A stretch of DNA of 64,000 nt from Asparagopsis taxiformis. Lineage: Eukaryota > Rhodophyta > Florideophyceae > Bonnemaisoniales > Bonnemaisoniaceae. A program made the position numbers and the translations under genes. Under the pieces are notes generated by a model. That model did not search any database, was not told where the DNA came from, and saw nothing but the letters and a program-made list of their open reading frames with translations. Position 1 is the stretch's first letter, and each line of letters begins with the position of its first letter. Location of the stretch: assembly GCA_030407315.1 (NCBI GenBank), contig JALQPE010001716.1, positions 62,001-126,000 of the forward strand, read 5' to 3'. This document shows, piece after piece, positions 34,151-44,489 of this stretch.

Positions 34151-35460
34151 CAATGCTGATATTGAAATGAAACATTCATATAGTCCATTTTTAACTAGGA
34201 CTGCTCGAATGGATTGCGTAGCATATAGAGGAGCAATGTAGTTATATATTAGAGCTAGAAGCTTGCCTCAACAACCTATCTCTCATGTCTCTAGTCCTTC
34301 ATCATTCAAGTCTCCCTTCCTGTGATGCACTGCGCCTCTGGTGTCACTTCACACGCCCCTCCTGTGCATTAAATTCCTGTCTACCACTTCCATATTCTAC
34401 TCATACCACCGCCTTTATTTTACCCCGTGCCTACCATCCTATCCTTTACCTTCTGTTCTTCAATCCTAGGCTAACCTACTTCATAACCATCGATGTGAAG
34501 TGAATATCTAGATTCCTACCTACTTGAGAGTATAGTTTATTATAATGGGAAACGGACGGTTTTGTATAGTCAATGTGCTACACAGCACCAGGAGTAGATT
34601 TTGCGCACCGATAATCTATGCTTGATATTGGAGAGAACAGCCTCTTGTAGCCTCGGAAAATGTGCAGGTAGTACCTTTCCAGAGGTCCTGGAGGTGTTCA
34701 CACCAACTCTAGTCCATTTTAACGAGTTTGAATTTCGGCCGCCAGGATCTCTGTTGTGAGAAAATGGTGGTTGTAATTTTTCGTGCTCCTCTCGCAATAC
34801 TGAACTTTTTAGGTAGTTTAGACCGGGTGAGCAAGACACAGATTGCTCTTCAAAGCCGCCCGAAGCCGTCAAAACCATCCTTCCACAATGTTCCCGACTT
34901 CACAATTCCTATCTCACCCTTCCCAAGGTGAGGGAGGGACCAGGCTCCCAGCCGCTTACAGCTGAGGCAGTTTACCAGGGATGCTTACAGCAAAGTCATC
35001 GTTACGATGACTTTGCTGTAAGAAAACGTTTTCATTACAGTGGCCGAAGAATTTTTTTACCGGGTAAAGAAATCATGGCTACTGTAATGAAACCTTTCCT
35101 TACAGCAAAGTCATCGTAACGATGACTTTGCTGTAAGCATCCCTAGTAAACTGCTCCATCTGTAAGCCGTTGGTCTCAACCCTCGCTCTCATGTCTGTTG
35201 TCCTCCATCATCTCCACCTCCCTTCGCCCTGCGCACCACGTCTCTAGTGTCACTCTGCCTGCCCCTTTGGTGCATGAAATACTTCTCTACCACTGCCATA
35301 GTCTTCACATACTACTGCCTCTATACTTCTGCATGCCTACCCTTCCTTCTTCCTCTCCCGTGCTAGCCTAGCAGGCCTGAGGCCCAGAGCGTATCCTACT
35401 TCCTGAAAATCATTGTACAGTGAGGAAGTAGCATACTAAGTAGGTCGCTGGAGTACACTG
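34130..35460 (+). repeat. R-family repeat unit with nested palindrome (34952-35169)
   Basis: It closely resembles 1-700 and 1090-1600, including the GAGGTCCTGGAGGTGTTCAC landmark and the palindrome core from CCGCTTACAG to CTGTAAGCCG. It holds two 37-bp palindromes. No gene was recognised. Confidence 0.75.
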
Positions 35461-35519
35461 CATATGTAATTAGGTATGGTTGGTGTGGTACCCAGCACCC
35501 TACCTCCTTCATGAGTAAG

Positions 35520-36480
35520 CTTTGGTCGCAGAACCGCTATGCTCGATTTCGGTGAGGAAAGCCCCCCGCATGCTCAGTAAAATTTCTGATAGTACCTTTC
35601 CAGCGGTCTTGGATGTACTCCAGACCTGTTCTAGCTCTTTTCAGCGAAGTCGGATTTCGGCCGTCCGAGTCTCTGCCGTGAGAAATGGTGGCACAAATTT
35701 TGTGCACTCTTGCTGCGATACCATGTATTGCAGCCAGCTCAGACCCGGTTGAGCGTAACGCGGAGTGCTCCCCAGAGCCGTCAACACCCGTCCAAACTAA
35801 CCGCTCGTGATGTTCCGGATTTCACACTTCCCTTCCTATCCTTCCCAAGCTGGGAGAGGGACTAAACTCCCTACCGCTTACAGCAGAAGCCGTTTACAAG
35901 AGATGCTTACAGCAAAGTCATCGTTACGATGACTTTGCTGTAAGGAAAGGTCTCCATTACAGTGGCCGAAGAATTTTTTACCGGGTAAAATATTGTGGCT
36001 GCTGTAATGAAACGTTTCCTTACAGCAAAGTCATCGTAACGATGGCTTTGCTGTAAGGAACCGTTGCCATTACAGTGACTGAAGAATTTTTACCGGGTAA
36101 AAAAATCACCAAGAATTTTTTAACGGGTAAAAATCGTGGCTGCTGTAATGATTTGTTTCCTTGCAGTGGTGGCAGAATTTTTACCGGGTAAAAATCACCA
36201 AGAATTTTTTTACGGGGTAAGAAAATCGTGACTGTTGTAATGATTTGTTGCCTCACAGCAAAGTCATCGCTACGATCGTTACCATGACTTTTCTGTTAGC
36301 GCTCCGCCGAAACTGCCCCCTCTGTAAGACTTCCTCATTCTCTCAATGTTGCAGACGAAGACGGCTGCGTCATTACGCTCATCGCCTTCTTGTTCTATTC
36401 CAGTACCGCCCGCCATCGTTTCCTCTATTGCTCATAAGGAACTCAGTATTGTATATCTCCTGCGATACAATACTTCACTC
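35520..36480 (+). repeat. R-family repeat unit with nested palindrome (35873-36328)
   Basis: A second adjacent unit, more diverged, with 37-bp palindromes near 35908 and 36020 and several TTTTTACCGGGTAAAAA-type palindromes. The last 37-bp copy is degenerate (CATCGCTACGATCGTTACCATG). Confidence 0.7.
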
Positions 36481-36499
36481 TCGAACTAGAAGGAATGCA

Positions 36500-37715
36500 T
36501 AAAGGCAACTTCCCAAATAGTTTTTCAGCAAATTTGCCGTCTGAAAGGGAGTTTTCTCGCTCATCAATGAAAAGTAGTGCTCCTTTTCCAGTCGTTCATT
36601 TCCCTGCATTGAATCTCCTATTCTTTTCCCGGGGAGGCTCAGTCTCATTGTTTTTATCAGGCGTACCCGGTTCAGAGAATCTTGGGTTATCTTCTTCGCT
36701 TCTTATCCAGCCTGGACTTGTTTTCATCGCTTCAACCAGAACCCCTGCTTCTCCTCGATTTATCCTCGTCAACTTCAGCATCTTCATTTCCTTCCTTTTC
36801 CGGGCTAGTGCTGTTAATATCTGGCGTCCTGATTCGAAGTTTCAGTATCACAGAGCGGTTCTGCACAACTTCAACATGGTCTCCTTTTCCAGCCCTTTCT
36901 ATGTCCATGCGAGTACTATTGTCCAAGTTGATTTCCACGCTTTGCGTATCGCTTCTATGTTTCCTTCCCTGAGTACGATCTTCTCTGACAATCCTTCCCA
37001 GAGAGTTATCCCTATCACGACGGTCTCGCTCTGTCCTCAAAGCAGAAAGACGTTCCTGTTCTTTTTGGAGCACAGCAAGACGTTTAGCTGGACCTTTCTG
37101 TTCTCCGACTTCTGCTGCAGCAAGACAGTCTGCTGCTTCTTTTGAGTTGCTGAGAGGTGCCTCTTCTACCGCTTTGGCAACAGCAGGATCAACTCTTCAG
37201 CCACGACAATTGGAGTGATTTCCTGTTCTTGCTCCACAAGAGCAGAAACTTCCTGTTCTACTTGGGCTTATGCAGGTAGTCTCTCTTCTGCTTGAGGAAA
37301 ATAAGGAGTTTTCACTTCTTCCTTTTCTGTAGAAGTATTGCCCTGTTCTACTTCTGCGACAGTAGATTCTTACTCTTTTCCTTTTTGCACCAACAACAAG
37401 TGCTTGTTCTATTTCTCTGGGGGTCATACGACTTCGTTCTCTTTCCTCTTCGGCCATAGTAAGATGAATTGCCTTTGTCCCCGTAGCATATTCCAGTTTG
37501 TCATAAAAACTGTTTGTAAACATCCCGTTCTTGGTTCTCAGACTTCTTCTGTCTATCAAGTCGTCATGAAAGTCATTAAGGACGAATAAATTGCGCTCTT
37601 CAATGCGATGATCAGCATCCCCGACCTCTTTTGAGTTTTCTGCTACCAAATCCGTTCGAACGTATTGCTTCATCTTTGCAGACTTCTTCAACCACTTGTG
37701 AACGACTTCTGACAT
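36500..37715 (-). pseudogene. Charged coiled-coil protein gene, frameshifted
   Basis: On the minus strand ATG 37715 begins MSEVVHKWLKKSAKMKQYVR, with about 110 residues of folded-looking sequence. The frame then changes to a Glu/Gln-rich stretch (with one internal TAA) and changes again near 37195 to an Ala/Lys/Glu-rich coil (EAADCLAAAEV, LQKEQERLSALRTERDRRDR) and an Arg/Asp-rich tail to about 36730. Composition is continuous across the breaks, so two indels and a stop have damaged one gene. Its first ~30 codons match the beginning of the oxygenase pseudogenes in arms A and D, so the copy C repeat carries a shared start region into a different gene body. The function is unknown. Confidence 0.55.
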
Positions 37716-38685
37716 TCACTTTGCGAGGATCAACTTGCATTTCAGGCTAACTGTACTGAGCAGTAGTGATGATTGTCTCGCTAGCTGAGGGAGAATTAAT
37801 CTTCTCCACTACTTCTCTGCCACTACTTTCAACCCTAATAAAACCTTTCCAGGGTTTCATTCGATCAGATGAACTGGTTCACCACAATTATTTGTCCTAT
37901 GTTTATTACTTTCTGCTGAATTATTGCTATTTTATCCGCGCTGGACCTACTCAAAATGGTTTTGCTATCTTGTATCGCATTTACTCAAGACAAACCTGTC
38001 AAAGACGTATCCATTTCCGTTTATTAGGCGGTGATGCTCTAAGCGCTAATACTGAATCTGATTTTCTCATACACGTAGTTCCTAATTGTATACTCTACCA
38101 TATTCTAGGTCCTATTCACGAGGTGAAAACACGATCTCTCGTTTAATCGTACTCGGTGTGATATCTTAAATTAGCATACATTTATTTATTAAACTGCAGA
38201 TTCACTGTTCGCTTGCAACATGAAAATCATAAAATTTCTCCCACACTGCTGTTTCCTAGCCGCCCACATCCACGTGGCCCGCTTTGACTGCCTGCCAAGT
38301 GTGCTCAGAGCATGCAATGACGTCATCGATATATACCGTCCAAATCATCACTGGAAGCGCGGACTCCTCGTCCAGGAAAGTGCGCCATTTTTCCTACTCC
38401 TCGCCTCCCCCTTTCCAGTAGGCCCCATATGCTAGTGTTTTTCCTATATTTCTGTAGTGATGACGTCATTATAGACTAGAGAAGGCGGTAGAATACAATA
38501 ATTTTGCGCCTGTTCTGCCAGGTCATGTGCTTCAAAGCGTAATTCGCACCCTAGGCATCGTTTTACTGGGCCTCCCATCGCACCGCTCTGTTTCAAAATT
38601 ATCCCTCTTTTGTTCTCCTACACGTCTTTTCCGCCCGTAGAGTACTACTTAAACAACAGATTCTGGAAATCCCTGTTTCCATCTT

Positions 38686-38822
38686 CATATCCGTCGGAAA
38701 CAAAGCAACAACCCTGGCCGTGGAAGCCGTATAGATCATCTAAACTGCTTCCAAAGCGTAAGTTTTAGATCATCAATACGGCTTCCAAGGCCAAAGTTGT
38801 TGCTTTGTCTCCGACGGATATG
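38686..38822. repeat. 137-bp hairpin in copy C
   Basis: It matches the copy A hairpin, not the copy B version. Confidence 0.85.
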
Positions 38823-39526
38823 AACCATGATGGTACGTTTCCACAACTCACGCCACTAACCCAGTTTTCTATTTGTTTTCTCTTTCTCAGGTTTCCAGTA
38901 GGTGAGTGTTCCACTTCTACTTTCATTTATCTTTCTCTCTTACCACTTCTCCACTACTTTTCTTTTCTGCCTGTGAGTACATATCTCAATTTGGGATGCA
39001 ATGGTATTTGTTAAGGTACGTTAGTCTCCTAATCACCATCAATTTCCCTCTCCAATTCAACGTCACTAACTTGTTTCCTTTCTCTACATCATTTTTTCTT
39101 CTTCTCTTCATTTCCTAGCTTATTCATGCAGCTCAATCAGTTGATAGATTTGTAGACTTTTCTAGTAGTTTTAGTTTTACTCGTCGGAATAGTGTTAGTT
39201 GTAGTAGCATTTTTAACATAGGGATTGTTTATTCGCAATGTAGCCTGCGCAAATAAACAAATCCAGAGTGAAGCTTCCCATATCGCACCCTCTTAGATTG
39301 CTACCTATCCTACCGCGTATACCTCTCGCTAGCTCATAGTCACTACGAAATAAAAATTCCTAGCCGTACTATTCTGTCCATTCCCATATGAATACCGTCC
39401 ATGCCCCATCCTCATAGCGCTAGAACTGCCTTCCTCTACCCCAGAAAGATGCCCACGACAGCGTGACGCTCCATCTCATCCACCACTCCCAGACACCGAA
39501 TTTTACTATATCAGGACACTACTTTT

Positions 39527-40010
39527 ACTGTCTCCAGGTGCTGCCCAGGGCAGCACAAAGTACTGTCTACAGGTGCTGCCCAGGGCAGCACGAAATACTG
39601 TCTCCAGGTGCTGCCCAGGGCAGCACGAAATACTGTCTCCAGGTGCTGCCCAGGGCAGCACGAAATACTGTCTCCAGGTGCTGCCCAGGGCAGCACAAAG
39701 TACTGTCTACAGGTGCTGCCCAGGGCAGCACAAAGTACTGTCTACAGGTGCTGTCCAGGGCAGCACAAAGTACTGTCTACAGGTGCTGCCCAGTGCAGCA
39801 CGAAATACTGTCTACAGGTGCTGCCCAGGACAATGAAAATCACTGTCTCCAGGTACTGCCCAGGACAGTGAAAATCACTGTCTCCAGGTATTGCCCAGGA
39901 CAGTGAAAATCACTGTCTCCAGGTACTGCCCAGGACAGTGAAAATCACTGTCTCCAGGTACTGCCCAGGACAGTGAAAATCACTGTCTCCAGGTACTGCC
40001 CAGGACAGTG
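39527..40010 (+). repeat. Subterminal 35-bp array, copy C (14 units)
   Basis: Units start every 35 bp from 39532 to 39987. The inner nine are of GTGCTGCCC/GGGCAGCAC type and the outer five of ACTGCCCAGGACAGT type. Confidence 0.85.
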
Positions 40011-40368
40011 CACCGTGTTGGTTCCATCTATTGTCCCAGGCAGCGTATTTCACTATCCGGCCATGTTGCCTTGGCCAATACAAAACACTATCCGCCAACA
40101 CTGCCCAGTACAGTAAATTACATCATATCCAACTATTGAATAAATCATTAATTTTTACTGTCTCCATTCACTGCCTCAGACAGTACTGTGAGACAGTGTT
40201 TTTTACTGTCTGCAGACAGTGTTCCGTACTGTCTGCCAGACAGTGCAAATCACTGTCTCCAAGTGTGGCATTAATTTTCATTTGCCGCATAGTGATTTTT
40301 ACTGTCTCAGACAGTAAAAATCACTGTCTCGCAGTACTGTCTGAGGCCCCCTTTTCAACACCGTAGTG

Positions 40369-40924
40369 CCCCGCGCTGCAGCCCCTGTAGTGGCGAAGGA
40401 AGCATGTTACATCCAATAAGGAAGGTCTGCGGCACGATCCCAGAAAGGATGCAGTGCTCAACCCATTGCCCGATACGCTCATCCTGTCTTGAAAACTCGG
40501 CAATCGGTAATGCCAGACGAACAATCTGCTTGGCTCGCTCAACGTTCATCTCTGCCATGACGATTTCGGCAACATCCGCCTCGACTCCAGCATTCTTCGA
40601 ACGACCGCTGAAGGCCATGCTGAGTCGACCTTGCAGCGCCGCAAATTGTTCTTCCGTGCCCTGCGCAACCCAAGCGCCAAGGTCCGCGTATGTGAAACCT
40701 CCCGGCTTGTCCGTCAAGTCTGCGAAACTTGAGTGGGCGAATAAATCCAGCAAGAGGCGGAGGAAGTCTTTGCCAGCGAGAGTAGTTTCGCGGGCGGCGC
40801 GACCTACGTTTCGACGTGTACCCATGTCACTATAATCCTCCCAAGGGCTAGCGGGTTCGCGCAGAATTGGCACGGTTGCGTCGTCAACGATCGGATTGCT
40901 GTTGCGCCTGCGCTTATTCGTCAT
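40369..40924 (-). pseudogene. Unknown protein gene truncated by copy C
   Basis: ATG 40924 opens MTNKRRRNSNP, a basic start, then ILREPASPWEDY and a helical region with GRLSMAFSGRSKNAGVEADV and WVEHCILSGIVPQTFLIGCN. It runs straight into the CACTA end at 40368, which supplies the stop, so the C-terminus is lost. The PxxRExxxPWExY piece resembles FRRELAAPWEHYPF in the frame cut by copy D at 58000, so both may be gag-like or capsid-like proteins of one retroelement family. The family assignment is uncertain. Confidence 0.5.
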
Positions 40925-43218
40925 AATGGAATGAGTGGAAATTCGGTATAGGATGGCGACCGCTCGGCGAGACAGTCAAATTTGACGACGTATCTCGTGA
41001 CGTTTGCACTCTTTCGTGAGGAACACTGGTTGATATCGAACGGAACAGAGTATACGGGTACACAGCACTGGAAAGGTCTTGAAACCCGTAACCGGTGTAG
41101 GTAATGAGTTGTGACGGATACGTGGTAGAGAAAAATATTAAAAAGATTGTGATTCCCTGTCTTTGAGTGTTGTACTGCACGGCCGCCATGGCAGCTGTGA
41201 CTGCAGTCACATAGGTTGTCACAGGTGCATCACGCTTACCAGGTGAGCGACATCCGGACGGCCACTGGACATGGGGATGTCCAGCTCAGATGCATTGCTG
41301 GCCAGACCAGAAATTCTACAATTTCGGGCAGAAAAAATATTGCAAAAAACATCGATTTGGGCGGTCGATTGTGCCGTACGGCACATCCCCATCTCAAAAA
41401 CATGTTCACATGTGCATGTTTTTGAGAATAGCCCAAATTTTAATTCAAATCAGGATGCAGATATTCGTCTTCTAGCATTGTCAGAACACATTCGTATAAC
41501 CACATTTGGAGAACCTGAGCCCAGAGCTATCGGTTTTGGCGGGAGCTAAGCCATATCTCATATAATCAGTAACTACTTCCCGCCAGCTGAGTGGTGGAAC
41601 CCCTGCTATTTCTACCAACGAGACATACGGGATGTCAACTCGGCAATCGTATATGATTTGGGTGCTAAATTTATTCAAGAGACGAATGGGCTTCGAAAAG
41701 GAGCCCAACAACGTTTTCTTGTGATCCATGGGTATAGGACTACTCTATTCTTCTCCAGGCTTCCACCATAGCCTCCTCCACCTCCGTCTGTGGGAATCAA
41801 CACAACATCACCACTGCGTCTTACCTCACACCCACATCTCTCCGGGATGAAAACGGACGGACGACATAGGGTTTGTAGACGTTTAGAATCTTGTTAGAAA
41901 AAGGTAAACGAAAGAGAACTTCTCTTTCATTGAATGATATCTCGTCCCTGTCGCAATATGTTCCATTTTCAATTTCTCGGGTTGCACACCCATCATGGGT
42001 GATCAAGGCCTGGATCGAACCCTCCGAGGGTCTTCGATGGATAGGACAGATAGTGGAAGGCTTTTAAGCCTGTGACCAAGCGGCTATTGATTGGTTGGAG
42101 GAAGGAAATTACAGAGGAAATATAGCTGAGTACGGTGCTCGCGATAGCTGTTAGGTTAAAGTCAAATATGTTTTTCGATTATTTTTCGTACGGAAATGCC
42201 TTGCAAAAGACGATGCTTTGTCGTTCTCTTGGAGGGAGTCCGTTGCATTGCACTCAATTCGAGAGCATCGTCATGGAGAGGATTCTTTCTGCTTGTTAGA
42301 ATCGGTTTAGAGCAGATAGCTATTCCATTACTGGCCAGCCCAGAAATTGTAGAATTTCGGGCAGCAAAAATATTGTAAAAAACCTTGATTTGGGCGGTCG
42401 ATTCTGCCGTACGGCACACCCCCATCTCAAAAACATGTCCACATGTGCATGTTTTTGAGAATAGCCCAAATTTTAATTCAAATCATGGTGTCAAATTTGG
42501 CCACAACGGCCCCAGGCACCGGCCGCCGCCCCGAGTGGGGTCATCACTGGCTTCTGTAAGCACCAAATGTAAGGCTAAATGGCGTCTCACGAAGGGTCGA
42601 TTTCAGGCTTAATACGCCAGGGACAGGTCTTGGTCCTTGTTCCATCATGGTCCCACCCCACTCTCTCACGACCAACCTGAAATGGACGTCCGGTGGATGT
42701 CCAGCTCGATTGCACTGCTGGCCAGCCCAGAAATTCTAAAATTTCGGGCACAAAAAAATTGTAAAAAATCAACGATTTGGGCGGGTCGATTGTGCCGTAC
42801 GGCACACCCCCATCTCAAAAACATGTTCACATGTGCATGTTTTTGAGAATAGCCCAAATTTTAACTCAAATCAGGGTGTTCCCCGGATAAAGGGGTGCTC
42901 GCAGCCGCCCCAAAAGCCGCCTAGCTTGACAGCTGTAATTTTAACACATTACACATCAAGGACACTGCCTGCTTCACGCCACCTCGTCAGGTTTCGAGAG
43001 CCCGACTCGGGCCCGTTCCGAACGGACACTCACATCTCGATTGCCTCTCTTGCATTCCAGCGGTCACGATAGGTGTGTACCTAACAAAATTTCGGTTGTA
43101 TTGTGTTATTATTTCCAGCGATTGGCGTTCACGACCATTCTTCAACGTGAAACATACCATCCACATCACTCCAATACGTCAACGTCAACCATCTCTTTTC
43201 CTTTCCAACTCGACAACC
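40925..43218. repeat. Interspersed M-type repeats; possible small spliced frame at 41481-42006
   Basis: M-type hairpin repeats lie at about 41260-41460, 42330-42490 and 42680-42890. The last two are separated by a spacer that recurs at 53330-53545. On the minus strand a 61-codon frame ending at a GTAAGA donor near 41825 and an 82-codon frame (41481-41729), with a TTCCCACAG acceptor between them, could be pieces of a small spliced gene, but no family is recognised. Confidence 0.45.
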
Positions 43219-43978
43219 ATGGCGGATACGCATTTCAGCAGTTTGTTTTCAACGGTTTGCGGCGATCAAGTGAGCGCGTCAGCGGAGTCGCGCGGACTCA
43301 AGCGCGGCGTCGATGTCGACTTGTTTGCGGACGTGGACGGTGCGGCTGTGCATATTGGGACGGCTTCGGTGAGCACTGCTGGTGGCGATGTTGGCCTTCC
43401 GCGCACGCTGCACAACCACAAGCTGCCGGAAACCGACGAGGCGGACTATATCGTCGTGCGCAACATTGCGACTAAGGACAAGTTCAAGGACCTCCCGTTC
43501 CCGTACATGTTTGATGGCGCCGAGGGACCGCCGGAGACGATGGGTGGAGCATACGCCGCGGCGTTTTACCCTTGGGATACTCGGATGATGCGCCCCGCTG
43601 CGGAGGATGGCCCTAGCGACATTCGTACCCCTGCTGCAGCGTCAAACTTCAACGCAGCGACGAACCAGGCCAGCTCGGGACGGATGCCCAGTACCGGTCC
43701 AGCAGGCGAAATCACTGGTTCGGGGGGTACGAAGCATCCAGCACGCTCCATTCCGGTTTCGGGAGGCACGAAGCGCCCTGCTCGCTCTGCAAGACCCTCC
43801 AGTGGAGGCACGAAGCACCCTGCTCGCTCCAACGTCACCGAAGCTACTACGCAGGACGTAACCGAGGTGGACGACGAACCGAAGGTGGCGGAGAGCATTC
43901 GTGAGCAGCAGGGGACGCAAATTACGGTGCCCAAGTTTGTGACGTCGGATTACGTCGGAGAAGGAGCGACTGTGTTGG
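43219..43978 (+). pseudogene. 5' part of a ParB/oxygenase gene, split by the retrotransposon
   Basis: ATG 43219 lies in a strong context (ACCATGG). The product starts MADTHFSSLFSTVCGDQV. It has a folded stretch to about residue 135 and then a Ser/Thr/Pro-rich linker with three copies of a decapeptide-like SGGTKHPARS repeat (around residues 170-205). The frame is interrupted after GTTGG at 43978 by the LTR element and resumes in the same frame after the second GTTGG copy at 49637. No motif identifies this N-terminal part. Confidence 0.65.
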
Positions 43979-44422
43979 TGTTCTACCCCCTACGTCTCGC
44001 GGGTACAGATACTGTATCTTAATCTCGGCTTTACGTAGTGACGAGAAATATCCCTTGAGGATCTTGCGGGCTCCCCGAGACACTGTAAATCAGGTGAAGG
44101 GAGTTACTCGCCCGATCGGCCCCGAAACTGATCTGATGAGCTCGCGTCGAGGCGCGACAGTGATCTCGCTATCAAGCAGAGACACCAGCCTCGAATAATG
44201 CGCGGCGGCGAGCGGAGAGATACACTAATAAACTCGCGACGCGCCGTCTCGAGCGAAGGGCGGCGCGGGGTACATTCGGGTACCGGTTCACCTTGCCTCG
44301 TAGAGAGATTAGTCTGAACTAGCGTGAAATCGCTTCCGCGTACCGCGCGGATCGACCGGAGTGACGCGACCGAATTGGCGAGCGAGCAGGCGGTCTACGC
44401 GTACAGCCTCAGGTGGAGAACA
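43979..44422 (+). repeat. 5' LTR (444 bp)
   Basis: Starts TGTTCTACCCCC and ends GGTGGAGAACA. Identical to the 3' LTR by direct reading. Confidence 0.95.
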
Positions 44423-44489
44423 AAGCGCTTTGTGAGACGTCTGAAGCGCACTTAGGCTGGACCACCTGCCTAGCTTGCCAACCTACACG

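Larger units (their letters stand above)
8161..40368. mobile_element. Candidate giant CACTA-type element bounded by copies B and C
   Basis: It starts CACTACGGTGTTG at 8161 and ends CAACACCGTAGTG at 40368, in correct inward-facing orientation. The TIRs are about 2.5 kb (8161-10710 and 37820-40368), each with a 14-unit 35-bp array. It encloses two tnp2-like transposase genes. Against a single simple insertion, the adjacent triplets differ (CTT before, CCC after), whereas CACTA elements normally make a 3-bp duplication. A further CACTA end at 25056 is nested inside, and the outer half of C resembles A and D more than B. It could be one element altered by conversion or rearrangement, or two half-elements. 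Confidence 0.55.
37820..40368 (+). repeat. Copy C terminal inverted repeat
   Basis: It ends CAACACCGTAGTG at 40368 and is the partner of copy B. Up to about 38640 its sequence follows copy B (for example the B-type bases around 38220-38435 and TTGCGCCTGTTCTGCC). From about 38690 to the end it follows A and D almost exactly. No gene was recognised. Confidence 0.8.

Noticed and set aside
36495..37145. 216-codon plus-strand frame rich in Phe and Ser
   Set aside because: It is antisense to the charged coiled-coil coding sequence, whose composition and heptad-like pattern make more sense.
8161..40368. Claiming a proven intact transposon
   Set aside because: The flanking triplets do not match, and copy C is mosaic. 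It is listed only as a candidate.
42000..42075. GGTTCGATCC on the minus strand, resembling a tRNA B box
   Set aside because: No matching acceptor, D or anticodon stems could be folded around it.
43979..44422. Possible protein extension of the host frame into the LTR
   Set aside because: The frame stops within the LTR. The target duplication shows the host gene continues after 49637 instead.
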